From the NCBI RefSeq assembly GCF_037176765.1, contig NC_090024.1, positions 59,812,861 through 59,876,860 on the forward strand: a stretch of 64,000 bases of DNA. Direction: 5' to 3'. Under the pieces are notes generated by a model. The model ran no database searches. It was given only the letters and a program-made list of their open reading frames with translations, and was not told the DNA's origin. Below are positions 1 to 12,100 of this stretch, piece by piece. How positions within the stretch are numbered: position 1 is the stretch's first letter; each line of letters begins with the position of its first letter. The DNA is from Anolis sagrei (Eukaryota > Chordata > Lepidosauria > Squamata > Anolidae). The position numbers were made by a program, and so were the translations under genes.

Positions 1-615
1 AATCCATATTTTTCTGACTCTGTATGCATAGATAGCTAACCTCGCTAAATGAATAGCATCCAATGCAGAACCACAGGTGCGTTTTGAACACTGACAGATT
101 AGGGAAATCTATGATGTAAACAATAGTACTGTGAGCTTCACAAGTAGTGAATCCCCCATCAAAGCAGACCATACCCAATGCTTTCTGAGTTGTTCTGGAA
201 AATGGAGCAGAAAAGTCCCCAAGGATCTCTCCCTGTCAGCAAAGATATGTACAAATAATTAATTCTCACTATGCTGGCATGTCATAGCAACCCTGATCTA
301 CCTCCTGAGATGGTTATTTTCCACTGCTCAAGAATAAGGTAGCAAGGGGGGTGGGGGTGGTATTTTCTGTACTGTGTTTACTTCATCATCAATTTAGTCC
401 TTCAAGTCCAAATTCCCACCATATGTTACTCTCCTGCTTTGTGTGCTGACAGCCTTCTATGGCCTCTGCACATTGATTTGTGGGCTTGAAGTCACATCCA
501 GCCGAAAGACCAGCCACTGGATTGGGATTGCTATAAATCATTTCAAAAGGAGAGCCCAGCTTTCTCCCTTCTGCCAATCTAATATAAATATTAAGGGGAG
601 GGGTTAGATTTTCTT
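1..615. other. TMEM241 intron, no recognised element
   Basis: Upstream intron sequence of TMEM241. The exon that must precede 3088 was looked for by its expected protein text in this and the following 2.4 kb and was not found, so it probably lies outside the window. Only short simple runs such as a G-rich patch near 346-360 are seen. Confidence 0.5.
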
Positions 616-619
616 TTCT

Positions 620-886
620 TTTTTGTGTGTGTCAGGAGCAACTTGAGAAACTGCAAGTCGCTTCTGGTGTGAAAGAATTGGCCGTCTGCAAGGATGTTGC
701 CCAGAGGATGCCCGGATATTTTGATGTTTAACATCCTTGTGGGAGGCTTCTCTCATGTCCCCACATGGGGAGCTGGAGCTGGAGCTGACAGAGGGAACTC
801 ATCCATGGTCTCCCCAGATTTGAACCTCTGACCTGTTGGTCTTCAGTCCTGCCGGCACAAGGGTTTAACCCACTGCGCCACTGCAT
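620..886 (-). mobile_element. tRNA-derived squamate SINE, copy 1
   Basis: Read on the - strand this begins with a tRNA-like head (A-box like GGCGCAGTGGGTTAAA). It continues through the segment containing CCCACAAGGATG and ends in the tail AAGTTGCTCCTGACAC plus a short A-rich end. At least five related copies lie in this window (2010, 10296, 14418, 24121, 44698), so the family is recognised by internal comparison. Several point differences from the other copies suggest it is not the youngest. The family name is uncertain; it is the common SINE of iguanian lizards. Confidence 0.85.
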
Positions 887-1228
887 TAGATATTTCTCTC
901 CTTCCTGCCCTTGTCCAAAGAAAGACTTAGCTAATTAATTAAAAGAATGAAAAATGTTGCTGAAACATCCAAGGACAGAAGAAATATAATTCAGGCTCCA
1001 TAACCCAGGCTGGTTCCGGAGGGGACTGTATTATGCAGTTTTAATGCCTGATTCACTCGCATGTTACAGGTCTAAAGGATCTAGTGGCCAACATGTTTTG
1101 TTTGGCATGAGGTTTTGGGGAGAGGTAGCCCACTTTACCAGAGACATGGTGGCCAATATGTATGTCCATGATTGAGTCGGAGGAAGACATGGAAAATAAG
1201 TACAAGAGACACAAACATTAGTTGATTG

Positions 1229-1461
1229 GAGTGCTGTGAGTTTTCCAGGATGTATGGCCATGTTCTAGAAGCATTCTCTCCTGATGTTTCACCCACATCT
1301 ATGGCAGGCATCCTCAGAGGTTGAGAGGTTTGTTGGAGACTAGGCAAGTGAGGTTTATGTGTCTGTGAAATGTCCAGGGTGGGAGAAAGAACTCTTGGCA
1401 GTTTGAGGCAAGTGTGGATATAGCAACTGGCCACCTTGATTAGCATTGACGTTGGGAAAAG
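1229..1461 (-). mobile_element. Penelope-like element end fragment
   Basis: The stretch contains GCATTCTCTCCTGATG and CATCTATGGCAGGCATCCTC, then a segment matching the 3' untranslated part of the full Penelope-like element at 60344-62877. It is flanked by 31-bp near-identical direct repeats (1198-1228 and 1462-1492, one mismatch), which reads as a target duplication. It is an older subfamily with no coding sequence. The strand is given as that of the full element's reading frame. Confidence 0.7.
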
Positions 1462-2009
1462 AAGTACAAGAGACACAAACATCAGTTGATTGCCTTAATT
1501 GTGGCTTTTTAAAAGAGGAAATGGTTGTGAAGTAACACAGATGTCTTAGCATAGCAATTTAATATATGTGTAAAAGGCCTTTGAGCCATTTCATATTGGA
1601 AAAAACAAAGCTATGTTTTTACTTGCTTGTGTCCAAGGCAAAAATATAGTGTATCAGTCGGCAGGGATAGCTTAATCTCATCAACTAATAATCCCTTTGT
1701 TAATGTATTGATTTTAATCCCTCCTGAGACAGAGTTTTGCTCAGGAGAAGGAAACATGTGTCCAGCCATCATGGAGCTCATCTAATGAGAAAAACAGAGT
1801 ATTAATTGAATATATAAAAAAATAAGTTTAAAAAGGCAACCACTTCTTGTTCCTGCCCATCAGTTGTTTCCTTTTAAATCCTCCACTCCTTCATTTTTTA
1901 TGATCTCAGCAAACCTGGGATAGGGATCCCATATTAGCTGAAATTGTGCATATGCCCTTGCAGGTGACATTTATATAGGTTGTTTCAGAGAACATATAAT
2001 ATTTTTTAT

Positions 2010-2258
2010 TGAATCAGAAGTGATTTGGGAATACTGCAAGTCGCTTCTGATGTGAGAAAGTTGGCCGTCTACAGAGACGTTGCCCAGGGGATGCCCTGTT
2101 GTGTTACCATCCTATGGGAAGCTTCTCTCATGTCCTCGCATGGGAAGCTGGGGCTGACACACAGAAACTCACCCCATCTCGCTGATTCGAACTGCCGACG
2201 TTCAAGTCAGCAGTTCAGCCGGCACAAGGGTTTAACCCACTGAACTACCGCGACTCCC
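2010..2258 (-). mobile_element. tRNA-derived squamate SINE, copy 2
   Basis: Same family as 620-886, in the same orientation. The conserved ACTGCAAGTCGCTTCTGATG, TTGCCCAGGGGATGCCC and GGTTTAACCCACTG blocks are all present. It is more diverged near both ends, and the A-box end reads ACTGAACTACCGCGACTCCC. Confidence 0.8.
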
Positions 2259-2281
2259 TTAACATAGAATATTATTGTCCC

Positions 2282-2498
2282 TTTTTGTTGTGTATCTTAA
2301 AGTCATTTCTTTACTGTGATCCTATCATAGGGTTTTCTTGGCCTGATTTGTTAAGAGATAGTTTGCCTTTGCCCTTCCTGTGAGTCTGAGAGAGAATGCC
2401 CAAATCACCTAGTGGGCTTCCTTAACAGAAAGGGGATTTGAACCCAGGTCTACAAATTCATATTCCAGTGCTCCAGCTAATAGACCACAGTGGCTCTC
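2282..2498 (-). mobile_element. Second tRNA-type SINE family, older copy
   Basis: The stretch contains GTTTGCCTTTGCCCTTCCTG, CACCTAGTGGGCTTCC and GGGATTTGAACCCAGG. The last is a B-box-like tRNA segment read on the - strand. This pattern is a widespread, old squamate SINE. Partial relatives lie at 10845-10985, 51966-52020 and 54072-54155. Confidence 0.6.
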
Positions 2499-3036
2499 AG
2501 GAGCACAAATATCTTTTGCACAACAAATGTAGTTGAAGTTGATTCCCTTTATTCGATTTATTCTTAACCGTGTCCATAGTCGATTACTTAAAGATTACTA
2601 CACATGCTTAAATGTGTCTTTCTTTATTTTGAAAGTTTATTTTCTTTTCTTCTTTCTACCGTAATTCAGATTTATCGAGGGAAACAGCCAATACCTACAA
2701 GTGTTTCCTGTAGCATAGTGAGAAATTAATGTATTCAGTGGAAGCAAATTAATCCCTCATGACCAGAAATATAAACACGATGGATTGATCTCATGCCTTT
2801 CCATTAGAAACTGCAATATCCAACAGGATTGTTTATCAATTAGAAATGTGTTCACTAAATGCACACTTCCTTGTAACCAATTTCTGAACTGATTTTAAGA
2901 ATCAGGTTCTTCTTAAAAGGATTGGGAACTGGTTGCTGTCTAAGCTAATGGCTAGCTATTAAATGCTTGTGTTGAAACCAGCAGCTGCTAGTTCAGTAAC
3001 CATATATAGAAATTTAACTGTTCGTATTTCTGCCAC

Positions 3037-3047
3037 CCCCCCCCCCC
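3037..3047. repeat. Poly-C run
   Basis: A run of C residues about 40 bp upstream of the 3088 exon acceptor, between the polypyrimidine region and ordinary intron sequence. Confidence 0.8.
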
Positions 3048-3087
3048 AAAAACCCCCAAACAAACATTTATTCACTTATTTCCGCAG

Positions 3088-3157
3088 GTGATCTCTTCAG
3101 TGCCTTGGAATTTCCATTCCTCTACTTTTACAGGTTTCACAGCAGTTGTTTTGCCAG
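3088..3157 (+). CDS. TMEM241: TMEM241 internal exon
   Basis: Acceptor TTCCGCAG and donor GTAACG bound a 70-bp exon that starts after the first base of a Gly codon and ends two bases into a Ser codon. It encodes [16 protein letters not shown] and HSSCFA, part of a hydrophobic segment. It is too short to stand out as an ORF and was recognised from protein similarity and splice sites. Confidence 0.88.
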
Positions 3158-6100
3158 GTAACGTTTCCGTTTCTGAGTCAGAGGGCTTCTATGTTTTGCC
3201 GCGTATACAAACCATGACCTCAAACTGTGAGACCTTTTCAAATCTTGTAACATAACCTGGCTTTTTGAATTGAATCAAAAATGGTGCACAGGTGCTAGTT
3301 AGCTTCTAAAATTCATTTTTTAATTTTTCCACTTCTCCCACTTCTGGAGCTGGGTTTCTCAAAGCACATGTATGTAATATACCTCCTAACGTCTATGGCA
3401 GGGGTCCTAAAACTAAGGCCCAAGGGCCGGATACGGCCCTCCAAGGTTATTTACCCGGCCCTCGCTCAGGGTCAGCCTAAGTTTGAAATGACTTGAAAGC
3501 ACACAACAACAACAACAGTCCTATCTCATCAGCCAAAAGCAGGCCCACACTTCGCACTGAAATACTAAGTTTATATTTGTTAAAATTGTTTTTCATTTTA
3601 ATTATTGCATTGTTTTTAAGTGTTTTTGCACTACAAATAAGGTATGTGCAGTGTGCATAGGAATTCATTCATTCTTTTTTCAAATTATAATCCGGCCCTC
3701 CAACAGTTTGAGGGACTGTGACCTGGCCCTCTGTTTAAAAAGTTCGAGGACCCCTGGTCTATGGGGTACTCAAATCATAAAATCATAGAGTTGGAAGAGA
3801 CCTCATGGGCCATCCAGTCCAAGTCCCTGCGAAGAAGCAGGAAAATCGCATTCAAAGCACCCCTGACAGATGGCTATCCAGCCTCTTTTTAGAAGCCTCC
3901 ACAGAAGGGGCCTCTACCACACTCTGGGGCAGAGAGTTCCACTGTTGAACAGCTCTCACAGTGAGGAAGTTCTTCCTCATGTTCCGGTGGAATCCCCTTT
4001 CCTGTAGTTTGAAGCCATTGTTCCTTGTCCTAGTCTCCAGGGCAGCAGAAAACAAGCTTGCTCCCTGTTTCCTATGACTTGCCCTCACATCTTTATCCAT
4101 GGCCCTCATCATGTCTCCTCTCAGCTTTCTATTCTGAAGGCTAAACGTGCCCAGCTCTTTAAGCCACTCCTCCAGAGCCTTGATCGTTTTATCGCCCTCC
4201 TCTGGACACATTCCAGCTTGTCAACATCTCCCTTAAATTGCAGTGCCCAGAATTGGACACAGTGTGATTCCAGGTGTGGCCTGACCAAGGCAGAGTAGAC
4301 GGAGAGCATGACTTCCTTGGATCTAGACACTATACTCCTATTTATGCAGGCCAAAATCCCATTGGCCTTTTTAGCCGCCGCATCACATTGTTGGCTCATG
4401 TTTAACTTGTTGTCCACGAGGACTCCAAGATCTTTTTCACACGTACTGCTGTTGAGTGATTCTGTGTGTCACAGAGTTGGGCAACATCTTTGGATTGGGA
4501 GAGGCTCCAACAATTGCCCTGCCACCTCTGCAGTCCATAACCTTTCCCTACAGAGACCAACACTACAGTTGCCACTGAAATTTAGTGGCAGCTATATAGT
4601 ACAGAAGGGGACACCCTTTCAACTCTGTTGTGATTAGGAATTTTAGTATTAAGGTTATGCCATTTGCTTCATCAGGTTCAATTTTAGTAATCTGACTTGT
4701 AGCCGTGATCAATCTGTGCAGTGGTGTCAGGATTCGCATGCAGGTCCTGTGTTGAGCACCTATGCCTTTCCATAGCAGGGTATTTACCGAAGGCACCTCT
4801 GAAAAGACTCATAAGTCAATTAGTCCTTTAAAATTGTGTTGTTTGCAGTAATTAGGAGGCATTAGACAACAGTACTCAATTAGCTTCCACATGCATGGAT
4901 TTATTTGCTTGTGCATCATGGTATTTGGCAGATTTTAGGAGTTGTTTAAAAGAGAAAAACTCTAACAAATACCTCATGGGATACAAGTGGCCACAATAAT
5001 GGGAATGGATTTATTATTCTAAGCATCTCCTTAACTTGGAGAATTAAAAGTTGCCCAAAGCGCTTGCTAATTTACTTACAGTATTGATTCCCACTGCTCA
5101 AATTGCCACATAATTGTTTAGGGTTTTTTCCCCCCTTAAGGCTTTCTAAATTGGTGTGTGTCCAAAACACTTAGCCATTCCAGTCTTCCAGGATGTTATT
5201 CTTAAAAATATAATACCAAGTCATATCAACTTATAATCAACAATCCTTATGAATGTTTCAAATTATGCCACTAACATCAGTGGAGATTAATTCTGAGATA
5301 GCTTTTAGAGCAGGCATGGGCCTTCCCAGGTGTTTTGGACTTCAACTCCCACTATTCCTAACAGCCTTGGGCCCTTTCCTTTTCCCCCTCAGTGGCTGAG
5401 GGGGAAAAGAAAGGGGCCCGAGGCTGTTAGGAATGGTGGGAGTTGAAGTCCAAAACACCTGAAGGGTCCAAGTTTGCTCATGCCTATTTTAGAGCAATAG
5501 ACTAGAAGGTGCTAGCACAGTTAAATTAATAACTAGAACATGTCTTGGTTGATAAACACTGGCATTTATCCTGTTTCCAAAGGCAAATCAAGGTCTGAAG
5601 ACTAAGGACCAAAAATTGAAGAGATTAAACATAAACTGACCTGACTACTAAACCTTTTCATGTACAAGCTGGTGGGAAACCATTTAAGAACATTTTCTGC
5701 TCTACAATTTTCCCACCAGGAGACTCACTAACACTGTTGGATGACTTCTGGGACCAAGTAGAGATTTTTTGATGGTCTTCTAGCTTTTTTAAAAAGCTGT
5801 ATTTTTAATACGGTACCTGTTATCTCCCTGCAATTCTTTTGTCAGGTTCCTCTTTTAACAATATATTATAGCTTGCATTTTAAAGCATGGATTAGCTGTT
5901 TTGAAGGACTTTTATTTAATAGACTACCAACATTCCAAAATAGATTGGAGTCTGTAAGAATTGATGCAATATACCATGTTTTCCCAAAAATAAGACATAG
6001 CCATAAAATAAGCCATAGCAGGATTTCTAAGGCCATTACTGTCTATGAAACTACACAGGACATTAAGAATTTTCAAAATTAAGCATTGGAGTTCACAGGT

Positions 6101-9100
6101 TAAACTAATGTATTCACTGCTCCTCATTAAAACAATTGTTCCTGAAGGATATATAATTGAAAATGTGAACCCTACTAATGGCATTATCTATCACCCTTTA
6201 CAGTGGAGTATTGGGATTCTTTCTGGCTTATCACACCATGAAACTTAAAAACAGCACGTCAGCTGGACAGTATGCAGCTTGGAGCTTCCTAGCAAAGGTA
6301 AGATAATTGCACTTCATCTTGGAATCAAGTTTAAAATGTGATAATTTGATTTTCAGCTAGATAAGGCATTTCTAACTTGGGGGCCACATGGCAGACCGGA
6401 GCAGGGTGGGCAGGCTGGGAGGGAGGGTGTTGATGTGGATGGGAGAGAAAAAGTGTATCCATTAGACCCCATACTGCCTATTCCTGATATAGAATCCTAG
6501 AGTTGGGAGAGATCCTCAAGGGCCGTCCAGTCCAACCCCTTGCCATGCAAAAAGGCACAACCAAAGCACTCCCGATAGACAGTCTCTGAGGGAAAGCCTC
6601 CAGAGAAGGAGACTCCATCACATTCCAAGCCAGCCTATGCCACTCTATAACAGCTCTTAGTTTTAGGAAGTTCTTCCTAATCTTTTCAGTTGAATCTCTT
6701 TCCCTGCCATTTGAAGCCATTGCTCCCTTGTGCTCTGGTCTCTAGAGCAGCAGAAAGTCAGTTTCCCCCTTCCTTCTTCTCAATGAGACATCCTTTAAAA
6801 TCTTGAGACCTGGTTCTCATATTTCCTCTCAACCGTCTCTTTTCCCAGCTGAACATCCCTCAGGAGGAATTATTATTATTATTTGTTTACTTTTCTTCCA
6901 AGGATGGGACTCAAAGCAGCAGATGGGACTTAGAGTAATGGAGGAAAGGAGGAAGGAAAAAGAGAAAAAAGGAAGGAAGGAAGGAAGGAAGGAAGGAAGG
7001 AAGGAAGGGTGGAAGGGTGGAAGGGAATGGAGGAAGGGAGGATGGAAAGAGAGAGGGAGGGAAAGACAAAAGGGGGGGAGGGAAGGAAGGAAGGGAGGGT
7101 GGAAGGGAATGGAGGAAGGGAGGGTGGAAGGGAGGGTGGAAATAGAGAGGAAAGGAAAGACAAAAGGGGGAAGTAACAAAGGAAGGAAGGAAAAAGAGGG
7201 AGAGAGGGAAGGAGGGAGGAAAGAGGGAAGGAAGGACAAAGGGGTGGAAGGGAAGTAAGGAGGGAAGGAGAAAGAGGGAGGTAAGGAAGGAAGGGAAGGA
7301 TGGAAGGAGGAAGGAAGGAAAGAAAGAGAGAAGGATAGGAAGCCTGTGAGCATCCCTTTACTTTTCTCTTTTTCAATATTCTGAGACTCAGTGGCAACTG
7401 GTGGCTTGCTTCCATGTCAGAATGAACACGTTGTATGCCCTGGCCCTAATGTTCAATGATCTATCTAAGATATTGAACTTATTTTAAAGACAACATTAGC
7501 AATTGGGAGAGCCCATTTAAATGTTGTGCTAAAACTCACCGCCCCATGGAATCGGAAGCTACAAGTTCCCTACTCAACAAAATGGGTGTGAGAGTGGAAA
7601 TCCTGCTATCTTGATTCAGCTTCTCATCTTGGTGCACTCATATGCATACCCAACCTGAACTAAGACCCACTGAATTCAGTGATTTTCACTCCAAGGTAAA
7701 TTTATAGATTTCCCAGTTGGTTTCCCATCCAGGTTCTGACCAGACCTAAAACTATTTTGTTTCAGCCCTGTGCTGGGACCAGGAAATAGATACATTGAGC
7801 AGGTGAACTTTGGCTCTTCAGATACTGCTGGTCTTAAATTCCCGTTCTAATTCAAGATATAGACATAGTAAATTATAGTCAATCAAAATTTGACAGCACA
7901 GCTGTTGTTCCATTTCAATATCTGAAGAGGATGTGGAGAAAAGGATTGATGCAAGTTCCTTGTTGCAACTGTAAGTGTAGGCTTTTGGTTTGTTTCCATA
8001 GAGACAACCTGATAATAGCTTTGTAGCATCCAGCATTAATTATCTGGCACTGGAACTGCTGCAAAGTCTTCTAAACAGTCTCCATAACAACACCGTGGTG
8101 TCTGATATAATCATTGAGTTTATTGACAAAATTGATGTGTGCACTTCGATATTTAAAAATAAAAGATTGGTAGGAATCTTTCCCACAAAAGGGTCGTCTT
8201 AGTTTGAGAGTCTGAGATCAGAGAGAAAATGGAAAAATGGGAAAAAATTAATCATAACATAAATTCTTTTATTTTTATTTTATTTTATTTACAAAAAGGC
8301 TTTAAATAGATCAGTTCCACAGTTACCTCAAGAAAATGTCCAGGAAAACGTGTAGGTGTTGGAAGTTGGATCTTAACATGCTACTCGTAGAAGTATGTGG
8401 TATGGCTATGTTCGGTCAGCACAAGTAGTGGTAGCGATCACTACTTTATACAGCACAACCAGTTTATATACAAAGACTTGTAGTGTAAGTTAAACTGCCT
8501 AGAAATTAAGTCAGAGAAGGCAGTTATAGTTCACTTGGTATGCACTGGGATTTGTTTCCATGATCCCCATGGGTACAAAAATCTGTGGCTTCTCAAATCC
8601 CATAGTAAGATGGCATCCCTTGTCATCATCATTATAGGCTGTCGCTCATGGCATCCCTTATATGAAATGGTGAGCAATACAAATGAGTGCCAAAGAGAGC
8701 CTGAGGGTCTATGAAATAATGGGAGGCTACAGCAGAGTTTGCCTACAAGTGAATCTAGTGCCTGTCATTTGGCAAAATCAAGATGTACTCTTTTGATTTT
8801 CTTTCCAAATATTTGTGAGATGTGGTGGATTAGATTCTTTAAAATTGTTTTTAATTCTGTTAACAGTTTCATTGTTTTTACATTCTTTTGCTGGGGGCCT
8901 AAATGCCCCAAAGGCATGGGATTGAGTCAAGTATTTAGCGTCAGTCCTATTTAGTATTTGCATGGGATACCATCAATAAAGGGCCTCCTAGTGGCACAGC
9001 GGGTTAAACCGCTGAGCTGCTGAACTTGCTGACAAAAGTTGGCAGTTCGAATCTGGGGAGCGGGGTGCGCTCCTGCTGTTAGATCCAGCTTCTGCCAACC

Positions 9101-12100
9101 TAGCAGTTCAAAAACATGCAAATTATTATTATTGTTTTATTATTTTAAATATTTATATTCCGCCCTTCTCACCACAAGGGGGGACACAGCACGGCCTCAC
9201 ATGAGCATCAGAGGATGCTAACAGCATAAATACCATAAAAATGACAATTCACAATAAATTCATTTTAAAACATTGTACAACATCAGTAAAATTTAACAAT
9301 AAATTAATAGATAGATTAATAACGTGCCAGTAAAAACCAAGCTGAACCGGGAGAATCCATGTCACAAAATCCAAATTTCCTTTTCCTATTGCCGCTGGCC
9401 TCTAATCGAATGTCTGGCCCCAGAGCCAGATCTTCAGTTGTCTTCAAATATGACTACATCAATAGGTACTGCTTCTGCGGGAAGGCAACGGTGACATGAC
9501 TTAGGAGGTGTCTATGAACAACACCAGCTCTTCAGCTTAGAAATTGAGATGAGCATCATTTGGACATGACTAGACTTAATGTCAGGGGAAACCTTTACCT
9601 TTACTGTCAATGAATACTGGGTGTCATAAGCTATGTTTCAAAGGAAGATACTGGGAGAACCACCTCTGATGGTTCCTTATTTAAGAAAAGCTGATGAAAT
9701 TCATGGGTTCAACAAGCAATTTGAAGGTATATGCACGCAGCACAAGTTGTATTTCTTGAAGGGCAACACATGTATTTATTGATGGGCTTGCAAAAGAGTA
9801 AACCTGTCCTATAGGCTATATTTCAGAAGAAGGAACTGGCGAAACAATCTCTGAATATTCCTTGCCTTAGAAGACCTATGAAATTCATGGGGGTCACCAT
9901 AAGTCATCAGACTACTTTAATAGGCATGTGTGCACATGTTTTTACTGATTATAACTCTGATCTCTCTCTTCTTTAATTTTGTAAGCTGCCTTCAGTCATT
10001 GGGCTGTGAAAAAGACAGGACTTAAAAAAATAATACTAAGAATATATATATGTAACCTATAGCAACAATGAAGAAATAATTCTCTCTTAACATATAGTGA
10101 CAGCTACCGCCTACTGACACCATTTGTGATATGCAGGTTTCCTCAGCATTATGACCACTCGTGTGTTGAAAATACAGTGCCCAGGTTGAAGGAAACTGAA
10201 AAGTCTAGGTTGAGTGGCATGAATTAAGTAGATGCCTTCATGACCAATGCTCAAACAATAGTTATAGTTGTTCTGTACCTTCTGTTTTGTTTTGGTTTTT
10301 TCGTATCAGGAGCAACTTGAGAAACTGCAAGTTGTTTCTGGTGTGAGAGAATTGGCTGTCTGCAAGGACGTTACCCAGGGAATGCCCAAATATTTTGATG
10401 TTTTATCAACCTTGTGGGAGGTTTCTCTCATGCCCCTGCATGGGGAGCTAGAGTTGACAGAGGGAGCTCATCCGCACTGTCCCCGGATTCGAACCTGCAA
10501 CCTGTTGGTCTTCAGTCCTGCTGGCACAAGGGTTTAACCCACTGTGCCACCAGGGGCAGTTTTTGGCACCTCACGAGTATGGGATGGGAGCATCCCAAGC
10601 ACGACCACCGTGCTCCATGTCCGGCAAAGACCCGACGGACATGGCAGGCATGAGGAAAACAGCCCCACCTTGCGCCACCTCGGATTGGGACATGTCCGTC
10701 CTCTGGGGGTATGGGGATAGCGGCTCATCGGCGCACCCATCTACTGCACCCCACGGCCAGGCGCAGACTCGCCGGATGGAGGAGGTGTGGTGGCAGAGTC
10801 CCGATGGCCCTACACTCCCAGACCTTCTGGTCATTTCTGACTTTTGACAGCCTAGAAATAAAGCTATCATGCGGTATTCTTGGTCAGATTCAGAGGGAGT
10901 TGAACTCCTTCCATCCATAGATTTGAACTCTGTTTTCTCAGAATCCTAATCCAGCACTCAAACCACTGTAATATTCTGGTCATCTCAGATCTCAATTTAT
11001 GTGACCAGAATATGAATCCGTTTAACTCCTTTTTCTGCTTCTACATTCCTTCCAATGAATTTCATTTTTACTTCCCTAGGCAAGAGTGGGAGTAAATTCC
11101 ATGATCTCTCAAATTTAAACGTCCCATTGAAAATTATGTTCTGCAAAATAGATTCCTTTCCATCCGCACCTTGGCACGCCAGTATTTTTATTTAGTCTCT
11201 TGCTCTTAAACGCCCCAAATATAAATATCTTAAGTTGAACAATGATTCATAGACATAACTGTGAATGAATGGAAAGAATAACAAATATTGGTCTGGGAAC
11301 AATTTCCATTGCAAATTTGCAAGTGCAAATTCCAGATGTTTACTGAACTGAGCACAAAAGGATATGCTATCTTAGAATATTTTAAAATTGTACATAAATT
11401 TGCAACCAACATTCTTCAAAGAAAATTGTCTTCAGGACCATAACCTAGACTTCTTTTCAAGCTGTATGCTTTTCAAGTGTTTATGCTTGCTTGAAAATCT
11501 TACCTGAAAAGCTATTCTTCTGTCCTGTGCCTCTTAGTGCAGTTGGAGATTAAGATGGTGATGAGGCAGGGAGAATTGCAGTGAGGACAACAGGCTTGAA
11601 CAAAGGAAGGGTGGTAGGTCACCCTTGTGCTATCTCTTTCAGGTCCTCCTCCCACTAGAGACTATTTTAGTTGCTATGCCAATAACATAATAGATCTTAA
11701 GAAGCTGGTTGTCAATTCAGAACTGGAAAATCACTTTCAGACTTTGTTTGCATTACCCAAATTCCCAGGTGGGTGAAAGTCATGGGATTAAGTTGTTTTG
11801 GCTGTGTCCAGTTTCATGCCTGGTACCCCAATGTGTCCTCAAAGTCTTGAGGGTAGCATTCAAACCTACTGTGAAAGCATATATAGATTAAGACTCAGTG
11901 TTGGGAAGTTATTTTTGGACTGTAAATGACGAGGGCACTTGAGCCAGCATGGCCAGTGTCCATGGTGCTCAGTGGAATTTGGAGAGCTACAGTAAAATAC
12001 CACATTATTTTTGGCCAGTCCCCTTCACCTAATCAGCGCCAGCCTAACCATTGGCCATAGAGAATGCCAAGTAGGGAATGGCTGCCTAAGATGTATGAAG

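Noticed and set aside
6803-7415. Long reading frames on both strands (151, 174 and 161 codons)
   Set aside because: They are translations of the purine-rich microsatellite; composition is only Gly/Lys/Glu/Arg or Ser/Phe/Pro/Leu.
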